A stretch of DNA of 64,000 nucleotides from Pseudolysinimonas sp051954455 (lineage in GTDB: Bacteria; Actinomycetota; Actinomycetes; Actinomycetales; Microbacteriaceae), in NCBI RefSeq assembly GCF_051954455.1, contig NZ_JBQCHS010000012.1, forward strand, positions 111,671 to 175,670, in the 5' to 3' direction. The notes below the pieces were generated by a model. It ran no database searches, was not told the origin of the DNA, and was given only the letters and a program-made list of their open reading frames with translations. A program made the position numbers and the translations under genes. Each line of letters begins with the position of its first letter. The first letter of the stretch is position 1. Below, piece by piece: positions 57,481 through 64,000 of the stretch.

Positions 57481-59034
57481 ATGTCCTCGTCGTCGACGAC
57501 GGATCCCGCGACGCCGCGCACGATCCGCAGCCTCATCCCCGCCCGACTCGACCGGCTCCCCTGGGCCAAGTTCCACTGGATGGTGGTGGTCGGCCTCGGG
57601 GTCTCGTGGATCCTCGACGGGCTCGAGATCCAGATCGTCTCGCAGAACGGCTTCTCGAAGCAGTTCGAGATGACCGGACACAACGCCTGGATGATCGGGG
57701 CGACCGGCACCGTCTACCTGATCGGCCAGGTGGTCGGCGCCCTCGTCTTCGGGCGCCTCGCCGACCGGTTGGGTCGGCGGCGGCTGTTCATCCTCACCCT
57801 CGCGATCTACCTCGCGGGGTCGGCGCTGGCGGGCCTCGTACCGGGGCCGGATCTCGTGGGGCAGTGGGGCAGCGTCATCATGCTGTGGATCTGCCGCTTC
57901 ATCGCCGGCGCCGGCATCGGCGGCGAGTACTCCGCGATCAACTCGGCCATCGACGAGCTCATCCCGTCGCACTACCGCGGACACGTGGACATCGCGATCA
58001 ACGGCACCTACTGGGGCGGCGCGGCCCTCGGGGCGGCGGCCAACTACTTCTTCCTCAACACGGGCATGTTCGGCGACGACTTCGTCGACAGCTGGGGCTG
58101 GCGGCTCTCCTTCTTCCTCGGCCCGATCATCGGTCTGGCGATCATCTACCTGCGCCGCCACATCCCGGAGAGCCCGCGCTGGCAGCTGACGCACGGCCAC
58201 GAGGAGGCCGCCGAGAAGACGATCGCCGAGATCGAGGACGACGTCCGCCGCCAGGGCAAGACGATCGACGACGTCGACGACTCCCGCGCGATCGAGATCT
58301 CGCCGCAGGAGCGGGTGCCGTTCCGGATCCTGGCGCGGGTGTTCTTCCGCATGTACCCGAAGCGCACCGTGGTCGGCCTCGTGATGATGGTGACCCAGTC
58401 GTTCCTCTACAACGCGATCTTCTTCAGCTACGCGCAGGCGCTCACGAACTTCTACGGGATCAAGGAGACGAGCGTCTACTTCTTCCCGTTCGCGGTCGGC
58501 AACCTGCTCGGGCCGCTGCTGCTCGGGCGCCTGTTCGACAGCTGGGGCCGGCGCAAGATGATCCTGCTCACCTACGGCGGCTCCGGGATCGTGCTGGCGG
58601 TCAGCGCCGCGCTGTTCCAGGCGAACGCGATGAACGCGGTGACCCAGGTGGGCTTCTGGTGCGTCGCGTTCTTCCTCGCCTCGGCCGGCGCCTCCAGCGC
58701 CTACCTGACGGTGTCCGAGACCTTCCCGCTCGAGGTGCGCGGCCAGGCGATCTCCTACTTCTTCTCGATCGCGCAGATCTGCGGCTCGGTCGCGCCACTG
58801 CTCTTCGGCATCCTGATCGGCGACGGCAGCAGCCGCGGCCCGATCACGATCGGTTACTTCGCCGGTGCGCTCATCATGATCATCGGCGGCGTCGTCGCGT
58901 TCGTCCTCGGGACGGACGCCGAGCGCAAGCAGCTCGAGTCGGTCACCGACCCGATCACGATCATCCACCAGGAGGAGGCGGCGGAGTCGCGCGGCGCCGC
59001 GGCGGGGTCGTCCCGCGCCGGATCCGGGGGCTGA
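57481..59034 (+). CDS. MFS transporter, sugar-porter-like
   Basis: A 517-residue major facilitator with 12 predicted helices. GRLADRLGRRRLFIL (motif A, loop 2-3), RFIAGAGIGGEYSAINSAIDELIPSHYRGH (helix 4 region), RRHIPESPRWQLTHGHEEAAEKTIAEIE (central loop) and GRLFDSWGRRKMILL (loop 8-9) fit the metabolite/sugar:H+ symporter type. The substrate is unknown. TAACGT lies 7 nt before the ATG, so it has its own promoter despite the same-strand upstream methyltransferase. Confidence 0.9.
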   Translation: MSSSSTTDPATPRTIRSLIPARLDRLPWAKFHWMVVVGLGVSWILDGLEIQIVSQNGFSKQFEMTGHNAWMIGATGTVYLIGQVVGALVFGRLADRLGRRRLFILTLAIYLAGSALAGLVPGPDLVGQWGSVIMLWICRFIAGAGIGGEYSAINSAIDELIPSHYRGHVDIAINGTYWGGAALGAAANYFFLNTGMFGDDFVDSWGWRLSFFLGPIIGLAIIYLRRHIPESPRWQLTHGHEEAAEKTIAEIEDDVRRQGKTIDDVDDSRAIEISPQERVPFRILARVFFRMYPKRTVVGLVMMVTQSFLYNAIFFSYAQALTNFYGIKETSVYFFPFAVGNLLGPLLLGRLFDSWGRRKMILLTYGGSGIVLAVSAALFQANAMNAVTQVGFWCVAFFLASAGASSAYLTVSETFPLEVRGQAISYFFSIAQICGSVAPLLFGILIGDGSSRGPITIGYFAGALIMIIGGVVAFVLGTDAERKQLESVTDPITIIHQEEAAESRGAAAGSSRAGSGG

Positions 59035-59075
59035 CCCCCTGGCGCACTCCGACCCGACGGGCGAGCGTGGATCCC

Positions 59076-59321
59076 ATGAACGGAACCACGCTCGCCCGTC
59101 CTCGTGAGGGCCGCATCATCGCCGGCGTCTGCGCCGGATTCGCGCGCCGCTTCGGCTGGAACGTCACCGCCGTCCGTCTGCTCGCCGTGCTGTCGTTCGT
59201 CCTGCCGGGGTCGCAGCTGCTCGTCTACCTCATCTGCTGGGCGGTGATCCCGTCGGATCCGGTGACCGTCCGGAGCACCCCCCCAGCCGCGCCCCAGGAG
59301 TCCACCAGGCCCGCCGCTTAG
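59076..59321 (+). CDS. PspC domain protein
   Basis: An 81-residue PspC domain: REGRIIAGVCAGFARRFGWNVTAVRLLAVLSFVLPGSQLLVYLICWAVIPSD. It contains the amphipathic and membrane segments of the phage-shock PspC family and then a short disordered tail. In actinobacteria such proteins modulate envelope-stress response, but a partner kinase is not in the window. Separated from the MFS gene by 41 nt. Confidence 0.88.
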   Translation: MNGTTLARPREGRIIAGVCAGFARRFGWNVTAVRLLAVLSFVLPGSQLLVYLICWAVIPSDPVTVRSTPPAAPQESTRPAA

Positions 59322-59331
59322 CGTCGGGGGC

Positions 59332-59910
59332 ATGGGATTCCTCGATCGTCTCTTCGGCAGCACCGCGACCGACAGCCCTCCGGTCCCGACGCGCGGGGCT
59401 GTGCCCGAGCGGAGTGAGGACGAGCGCGCGGTCGAGCGCTACCGCTACCTCCTCCGGACCGCGCCGCCCGAGACGATCGAGCAGGTGCACGCGGAGGCGT
59501 TCTCCAAGCTCACCGATCAGCAGCGCGCGCTCATCTACGAGGAGCTCAGCAAGGGTGCGGGCACCGGGGAGCGCCCGCTCTCCAGCGAGCCCGCCACCCT
59601 CGCCCGCGCCGCGACGCGCGCGGAGATGCGTCAGCCCGGTGCGATGGAGCGCGTCGTCGGCGGAGGTCAGGCCGGTTTCCTGGGAGCCGGGCTCGGCACC
59701 ACGATCGCCGGGTCGCTGCTCGGCACGGTCGCCGGCTACGTCATCGGCTCCGCGCTCGTCAGCGCGTTCCTTCCGTGGGACGGCGGCTGGGGCGGCGATC
59801 AGAGCGCCGACGGCGGGCAGGACGCCGGAAGTGCGGACGCATCCGGAGCCGACGCGTCGGCCGGCATGGGCTTCGACGGGGGCGACTTCGGCGGCGACTT
59901 CGGCTTCTAG
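59332..59910 (+). CDS. Hypothetical protein with glycine-rich C-terminus
   Basis: A 192-residue protein: a helical soluble part (DERAVERYRYLLRTAPPETIEQVHAEAFSKLTDQQRALIYEELS), a hydrophobic glycine-rich segment (FLGAGLGTTIAGSLLGTVAGYVIGSALV, about 120-145) and an Asp/Gly/Ala-rich tail ending GFDGGDFGGDFGF. The membrane segment and acidic tail suggest an envelope protein. Function unknown. 10 nt after pspC, so probably the same transcript. Confidence 0.7.
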   Translation: MGFLDRLFGSTATDSPPVPTRGAVPERSEDERAVERYRYLLRTAPPETIEQVHAEAFSKLTDQQRALIYEELSKGAGTGERPLSSEPATLARAATRAEMRQPGAMERVVGGGQAGFLGAGLGTTIAGSLLGTVAGYVIGSALVSAFLPWDGGWGGDQSADGGQDAGSADASGADASAGMGFDGGDFGGDFGF

Positions 59911-61229
59911 GACGGCACCGCGGTCCGTGCTGGCCACCGGCCGAGCAGCAGCACGGCGACGCCGAAGCACACCGTCCCGAGGACCGCGAGCGGCAGGCTG
60001 AGGAACAGCTCGATCTCGAGGAAGGTCGGCAGGAACGTCAGCACCGCCGCCAGCGCGACGACGCCCGGCGGCGGGGTGGGGCCCAGCTCGCGCGGCGCCT
60101 CCCACCGGCCGACCACGAACGACAGCGCGAAGAGCAGCGCCAGCACGACGACGTAGACGAGGATCCGCGACCACCACCACGCCGCCGATCCGGGCGTCGG
60201 GCTCGCCCCGGGGATGAGGAGCGCGAGCCCCGCGAGCGCGATGATGATCGGCAGGTGCCAGAGGTAGATCGTCATGAGCCGCGTGCCCGCCAGGAAGACG
60301 ATCGCCCGGGCACCGCGAGTGCGCATGAGGCGGGAGAGCACGGGCTTCAGGAGCCGTAGCGCGCAGGCCTGCGACAGGCCGAGCGCCACGAGCGGCAGGG
60401 TCGGCGGGTTGAGGTTCGTCAGCATGTCGGGCGACCATCCACCCGGCAGCACCATGGCGAAGAGCGTCGCCCAGGATCCGAGGCCGAGGAGCATCAGCTG
60501 CCACGGCCGCCGCCGGTCGAACCAGCCGTCGGCGTACCAGAAGCCGAACTGCTGGACCAGCGGCCAGACGAAGAGCATGTTGAGGAGTCCGAACGCGTCG
60601 CCGTCGAGGCGCACGTCGACGCCGGCGTACGAGAAGTCGAGCCGTCCGTGCACGAGGTGCCGCACGAGCTCGACCGCGACGACGCCGGCGAACAGGACGG
60701 CGAGCGGCGCCCAGCGGTTGCGCTCGTGCCAGGTCGCGAGCGCGGGCACCAGGGCCTGGCACACGGTGTAGGCGGCGATGAACCACAGCGGCGACCCGGC
60801 GCCCACCGCGACGCTCTGCACGAGGCCGTGCGGCGCACCGACGAACGTCGCGATGCCCAGCGCCACGACGTAGAACACGAAGAGCGGGAGCGCCGGCTGC
60901 GCGAGGCGCAGGACGCGCCCGCGGACGAAGTCGGCGCCCGTGCCGCCGCGGCGTCGGAGGCTCCGCCACGCGGTCATGCCCGCGAAGCCGCCCACGACGA
61001 AGAAGAGCGGCATGATCTGCAGCACCCAGGTGACTCCGTCGAACCACCTCTGGTGCTCGAGAGGTCGGCTCACCGTGATGGCGCCGGTCGCCGGATCGAC
61101 CCCGACCCCGACCTCGAGCAGGTGGATGACGACCACGAGGAGCACGCACACCACGCGGGCGAGATCGAGAGTGAGGTCGCGCTTCGAGAGGTCGAGCGCG
61201 GCGCGCGCTGCCGGGGCGGGGAGGCTCAC
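59907..61229 (-). CDS. Acyltransferase family membrane protein
   Basis: A 440-residue protein with about 11 membrane segments of the acyltransferase-3 type: LTLDLARVVCVLLVVVIHLLEV (with the conserved His), IMPLFFVVGGFAG and a Arg-rich loop WRSLRRRGGTGADFVRGRVLRL. It may acylate a cell-envelope glycan or lipid; the acceptor is unknown. The GTG start at 61229 has TAGGGT 8 nt upstream. Convergent with the preceding gene, stops overlapping. Confidence 0.85.
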   Translation of the reverse strand: MSLPAPAARAALDLSKRDLTLDLARVVCVLLVVVIHLLEVGVGVDPATGAITVSRPLEHQRWFDGVTWVLQIMPLFFVVGGFAGMTAWRSLRRRGGTGADFVRGRVLRLAQPALPLFVFYVVALGIATFVGAPHGLVQSVAVGAGSPLWFIAAYTVCQALVPALATWHERNRWAPLAVLFAGVVAVELVRHLVHGRLDFSYAGVDVRLDGDAFGLLNMLFVWPLVQQFGFWYADGWFDRRRPWQLMLLGLGSWATLFAMVLPGGWSPDMLTNLNPPTLPLVALGLSQACALRLLKPVLSRLMRTRGARAIVFLAGTRLMTIYLWHLPIIIALAGLALLIPGASPTPGSAAWWWSRILVYVVVLALLFALSFVVGRWEAPRELGPTPPPGVVALAAVLTFLPTFLEIELFLSLPLAVLGTVCFGVAVLLLGRWPARTAVPS

Positions 61230-61254
61230 GGGGCCTCACCCTATCGGCGGCACG

Positions 61255-61464
61255 TCAGTGCGCGAGGAGGCGGTGCACAGCCGTGTCGAGGTCGCGGCTC
61301 TGGGCGATCTCGACCGAGGTGTTGTAGACCGGGCCGTACAGGGCGACGAAGCGGTCGCCCGCCTCGACGACGAAGCCGACCACACGGTCGGCCCTCACCA
61401 CCCGGTGCACACCGGGGAGCGCTTCGACGACATCCGCCGGGATGGCATCGGTGGTGGCGATCAT
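61255..61464 (-). CDS. Small conserved hypothetical protein
   Basis: A 69-residue protein: MIATTDAIPADVVEALPGVHRVVRADRVVGFVVEAGDRFVALYGPVYNTSVEIAQSRDLDTAVHRLLAH. It has the look of a compact beta-rich domain with a C-terminal helix. I do not recognise the family. The start codon lies in the palindrome at 61459-61476, so initiation may be regulated by structure or protein binding. Confidence 0.62.
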   Translation of the reverse strand: MIATTDAIPADVVEALPGVHRVVRADRVVGFVVEAGDRFVALYGPVYNTSVEIAQSRDLDTAVHRLLAH

Positions 61465-61476
61465 GTGTGTATGATC
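61459..61476. repeat. Inverted repeat over a start codon
   Basis: GATCAT-GTGTGT-ATGATC, with perfect 6-bp arms and a GT-only centre. It covers the start of the small gene at 61464. It could be an operator or a hairpin at the 5' end of the mRNA. Confidence 0.6.
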
Positions 61477-61517
61477 CGCCGCTTAGCCCGTACCGCGCTA
61501 GGGGGTGGCGCTGTGGA

Positions 61518-63221
61518 TCACGTGTGCATCCGGATCACGGCGGCCGAATCCGGCGGCAGCAGGCCGGACTCGACGCCGTCACGGGTCGCGACGAGCAGCT
61601 CGCCCCCGTCCGTCTCCCACGGCTCCGCGCCGAGGTTGACGCGCACCTCCAGGTCGCGGATCCGGAGCCGGACCCGCCCGGTCGCGTCATCCGCCCAGCC
61701 CTTCAGGTCGCCGAAGGCGGCCGACCCGAAGGCGGGCTCGCGCCGGCGCAGCGCGATCAGCTCGCGGTAGAGGCGGAGGAGGCGGGCGTGCGGCTCCTCG
61801 TCGCGCTCCGCCCAGTCGAGGCGCGAGCGCTCGAAGGTACCGGGGTCCTGCGGGTCCGGGACCGAGCCCGCGTCCCATCCCATGCGCGCGAACTCCGCGA
61901 TCCGGCCCTCCGCGGTCGCGCGCCCGAGATCGGGGTCGCGGTGCGCGGTGAAGAACTGCCACGGGGTCGACGCGCCCCACTCCTCGCCCATGAAGAGCAT
62001 GGGCGTGAACGGCGAGCAGATCGTGAGCACCGCCGCGATCGCGAGCCGGTCGGGGGAGAGGGTGGCCGTCAGCCGGTCGCCGGTCGCCCGGTTGCCGATC
62101 TGATCGTGGTCCTGGCTGAAGGTGACGAGCCGCCAGGGCTCGAGCGTCTCGGGGATCGGCGCCCCGTGCGGCCGTCCGCGGAACGACGAGTACGTCCCGT
62201 CGTGGAAGAAGCCCCGGGTGGCGGTCTTCACGAGCGCGTCGAGCGAAGCGAAGTCGGCGTAGTACCCCTCGGTCTCGCCGGTCAGCGCGACGTGGACCGC
62301 GTGGTGGTAGTCGTCGCTCCACTGCGCGGTCAGCCCGTCGCCGCCGTCCTCGACCGGCGTGATGAGGCGGGCGTCGTTCATGTCGGACTCGGCGATGAGC
62401 GCGATGGGGCGCCGCACGCCGTTCCGCTCGATCCGCTCCGCCTGTCGGCTGAGCGCGGTGAGCAGGTCGTCGCGGCGGTCGTCGGCGAGGGCGTGCACCG
62501 CGTCGAGTCGCAGGCCGTCGACGCCGTAGTCCTGCAGCCACATGAGCGCGTTCTCGAGCACGTAGGCGAAGACGGCCGGCTCCTCCAGCGCGACCGTGTC
62601 ACCCCAGGTGTTGCCGCCCTCCGTCCGGAGGTAGGGGCCGAACCTCGGCAGGTAGTTGCCGGCGGGCCCGAGGTGGTTGTAGACGACGTCCTGGATGACG
62701 CCGAGCCCGCGTCGGTGGCACGCGTCGACGAAGCGCCGGTACGCGGCCGGTCCGCCGTAGCTCTCGTCGACGGCGAACCAGGCGACGCCGTCGTAGCCCC
62801 AGTTGTGGGAGCCCTCGAAGCCGTTCACTGGGAGCGGCTCCACGAAGTCGACCCCGAGGTCCACCAGCTCGTCGAGGCGCGCGATCGCGGAGTCGGCGGT
62901 CCCCTCCGGCGTGAACGTGCCGAGGTGCAGCTCGTAGATCACCGCACCGGCGAGCTCGCGGCCCGCCCAGTCGCCGGCGTCCGCGAACACCGCGGGATCG
63001 ACGACCGTGCTCGGGCCGTGGATGCCGTCGGCGAGCCGACGCCCGCGCGGGTCGGGCAGCGGGGTCTCGTCGTCGTCGAGCAGGAACCCGTAGCGGTCCC
63101 CCGGCGCGAGCTCGACGTCGGCGTGCCACACGTCGCCGTCGCCGCGGCGCATCTCCCGCGCGCCGTTCTCCGTCCACAGCCGGACGCGTTCGGGGCGCGG
63201 GGCCCAGACCTCGGGGATCAT
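61518..63221 (-). CDS. treZ: Malto-oligosyltrehalose trehalohydrolase
   Basis: A 567-residue GH13 enzyme that releases trehalose from malto-oligosyltrehalose. An N-terminal CBM48-like domain is followed by the TIM barrel: IYELHLGTFTPEGT, DVVYNHLGPAGNYL (region I), GLRLDAVHALADD (Asp nucleophile), ALIAESDMND (acid Glu) and TFSQDHDQIGNR (region IV). ATG 63221 is chosen; it overlaps the treY stop (ATGA), so the two genes are coupled. The pair makes trehalose from glycogen-type chains for osmotic and desiccation tolerance. Confidence 0.94.
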   Translation of the reverse strand: MIPEVWAPRPERVRLWTENGAREMRRGDGDVWHADVELAPGDRYGFLLDDDETPLPDPRGRRLADGIHGPSTVVDPAVFADAGDWAGRELAGAVIYELHLGTFTPEGTADSAIARLDELVDLGVDFVEPLPVNGFEGSHNWGYDGVAWFAVDESYGGPAAYRRFVDACHRRGLGVIQDVVYNHLGPAGNYLPRFGPYLRTEGGNTWGDTVALEEPAVFAYVLENALMWLQDYGVDGLRLDAVHALADDRRDDLLTALSRQAERIERNGVRRPIALIAESDMNDARLITPVEDGGDGLTAQWSDDYHHAVHVALTGETEGYYADFASLDALVKTATRGFFHDGTYSSFRGRPHGAPIPETLEPWRLVTFSQDHDQIGNRATGDRLTATLSPDRLAIAAVLTICSPFTPMLFMGEEWGASTPWQFFTAHRDPDLGRATAEGRIAEFARMGWDAGSVPDPQDPGTFERSRLDWAERDEEPHARLLRLYRELIALRRREPAFGSAAFGDLKGWADDATGRVRLRIRDLEVRVNLGAEPWETDGGELLVATRDGVESGLLPPDSAAVIRMHT

Positions 63222-64000
63222 GTCGTGCTCCTCAGCAGGGCGACGGGGTAGCGGTGGAGGATCGCGGCGACGTGCGTCTCGCCGCCCGGGTGCTCGGCGC
63301 CGGTGAACTCGTCGATCAGGGGACCGGCCGGGAGCACGACGCTGGTGGCGTCCCAGCCGCCGGCGCGTCCGAGGCCGAGCGGCAGCCGCGTCGCGAGGGC
63401 GATCGCGCCGCCCCGGTCGACCGCGACGAGGTGACGCGCCGCGTCGCCGAGGACGGGCAGCGGCAGGTAGCGCTCGAACAGCTCCGGGGCGTCGCGCCGC
63501 AGCCGCAGCGCCCGCGAGGTGACGAGAAGTTTCGCGGCGCCGGTCCCGTCGACCGGCGGCTGCGCGCCGGCATCCAGCTCCGCGAGCAGCGCACGGCGCT
63601 CGCCGAAGTCGACCGGCCGGCGGTTGTCGGGGTCGACGAGGGACCGCTCCCACAGCTCGCTGCCCTGGTAGACGTCCGGCACGCCCGGGCCGGTCAGCTG
63701 CAGGAGCTTGGCGCCGAGGCCGTTGCTCCAGCCCGCCGGTTGCAGCAGGGCCACGATCGCGGCGAGCTCAGCGGAGGTGTCGGGGTCGTCGAAGCACGCG
63801 TCGACGAGGGCGTGCATGCGGCCCTCGAACTCCTCGTCGGGCTCCTGCCAGGTCGTCCGGCGGCCCGCTTCGCGCGACGCCTTCTCGGCGTAGCCGTGCA
63901 GCGCCTCGCGCTCCCGCGGCCAGCTGCCGGCGATCGACTCCCAGAGCAGATTCTCGAAGACCGGGTCGCGGGGGGGGTGGGCGGGCAGGCCCCCCGCGCC
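63218..64000 (-). CDS. treY: Malto-oligosyltrehalose synthase, 3' part (cut by window edge)
   Basis: The C-terminal 260 residues of TreY, which converts the reducing end of maltodextrin into a trehalose unit. Visible features: FENLLWESIAGSWPREREALHGYAEKASREAGRRTTWQEPDEEFE, LTGPGVPDVYQGSELWERSLVDPDNRRPVDFGERR and the C-terminal barrel strand region. It continues past the right edge; all codons to 64000 are open. A run of eight G (63970-63977) lies inside the coding region. It is upstream of treZ with a 4-nt overlap. Confidence 0.93.
   Translation of the reverse strand, partial: GAGGLPAHPPRDPVFENLLWESIAGSWPREREALHGYAEKASREAGRRTTWQEPDEEFEGRMHALVDACFDDPDTSAELAAIVALLQPAGWSNGLGAKLLQLTGPGVPDVYQGSELWERSLVDPDNRRPVDFGERRALLAELDAGAQPPVDGTGAAKLLVTSRALRLRRDAPELFERYLPLPVLGDAARHLVAVDRGGAIALATRLPLGLGRAGGWDATSVVLPAGPLIDEFTGAEHPGGETHVAAILHRYPVALLRSTT

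Overview
The window is very GC-rich (typical coding lines are about 73% G+C by hand count). It is densely packed with short genes that often overlap by 1-4 bases. The gene families (AdnAB helicase-nuclease, DUF3107, ferritin-like protein next to a DEAD-box helicase, GatCAB, NAD-dependent LigA, treYZ, DUF1023, FBP, DUF222/HNH, chaplin-like LAXTG surface protein) point to a high-GC actinobacterium, most likely of the family Microbacteriaceae. This is a chromosomal segment. I saw no rRNA, tRNA, transposase, integrase, phage module or CRISPR array.

Layout. 1-3.1 kb: SDR fragment, zinc-ribbon/nuclease-like protein, membrane endonuclease/exonuclease/phosphatase, PHP phosphoesterase. 3.1-16.4 kb: two DUF805 proteins coupled to a DEAD-box helicase, then ferritin-like protein, small membrane protein, DUF3107, MazG-like protein, adnA-adnB and ligA. 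The order resembles the rhlE-Rv3201c neighbourhood of Mycobacterium tuberculosis. 16.4-27.5 kb: DUF1023 hydrolase; gatC-gatA; a mannitol dehydrogenase/fructokinase pair; DUF3052-like protein; a kinase-like protein without a P-loop; a methyltransferase; an HNH nuclease under a LexA-type box; then gatB, which is therefore separated from gatCA by 6 kb. 27.5-36.4 kb: MarR/hydrolase pairs, a low-GC ATPase-TOPRIM gene that looks recently acquired, an AidB-like flavoprotein, MarR/VOC with twin palindromic operators, a hydrolase and an SDR. 36.4-46 kb: MBL-fold hydrolase, NYN/OST-HTH protein, DUF4239, coiled-coil protein, GT-C mannosyltransferase, NhaP antiporter preceded by a coupled 11-codon ORF, NERD-UvrD helicase, phosphoesterase, Ohr and KTSC proteins. 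46-50.3 kb: a chaplin-like LAXTG surface protein with its secreted companion, and a glucose-6-phosphate dehydrogenase. 50.3-61.5 kb: an ArsR-led operon, small conserved proteins, SDR, TetR/VOC pair, methyltransferase, MFS transporter, PspC and acyltransferase. 61.5-64 kb: treZ and the 3' part of treY.

Genome style. About thirty genes have a TAnnnT hexamer 6-8 bases before the start codon and no room for a ribosome binding site. This suggests that leaderless transcripts are common here. A 33-bp palindromic repeat occurs three times, and each copy supplies the last three residues (R-V-E) and the TAG stop of an unrelated protein. Three separate tandem repeats lie at or between gene ends in the 22.8-24.5 kb interval.

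Most interesting for follow-up are the low-GC ATPase-TOPRIM gene (a possible single-gene anti-phage system), the stop-codon-supplying repeat, the cysteine-free chaplin-like protein, and the micro-ORF coupled to the antiporter.
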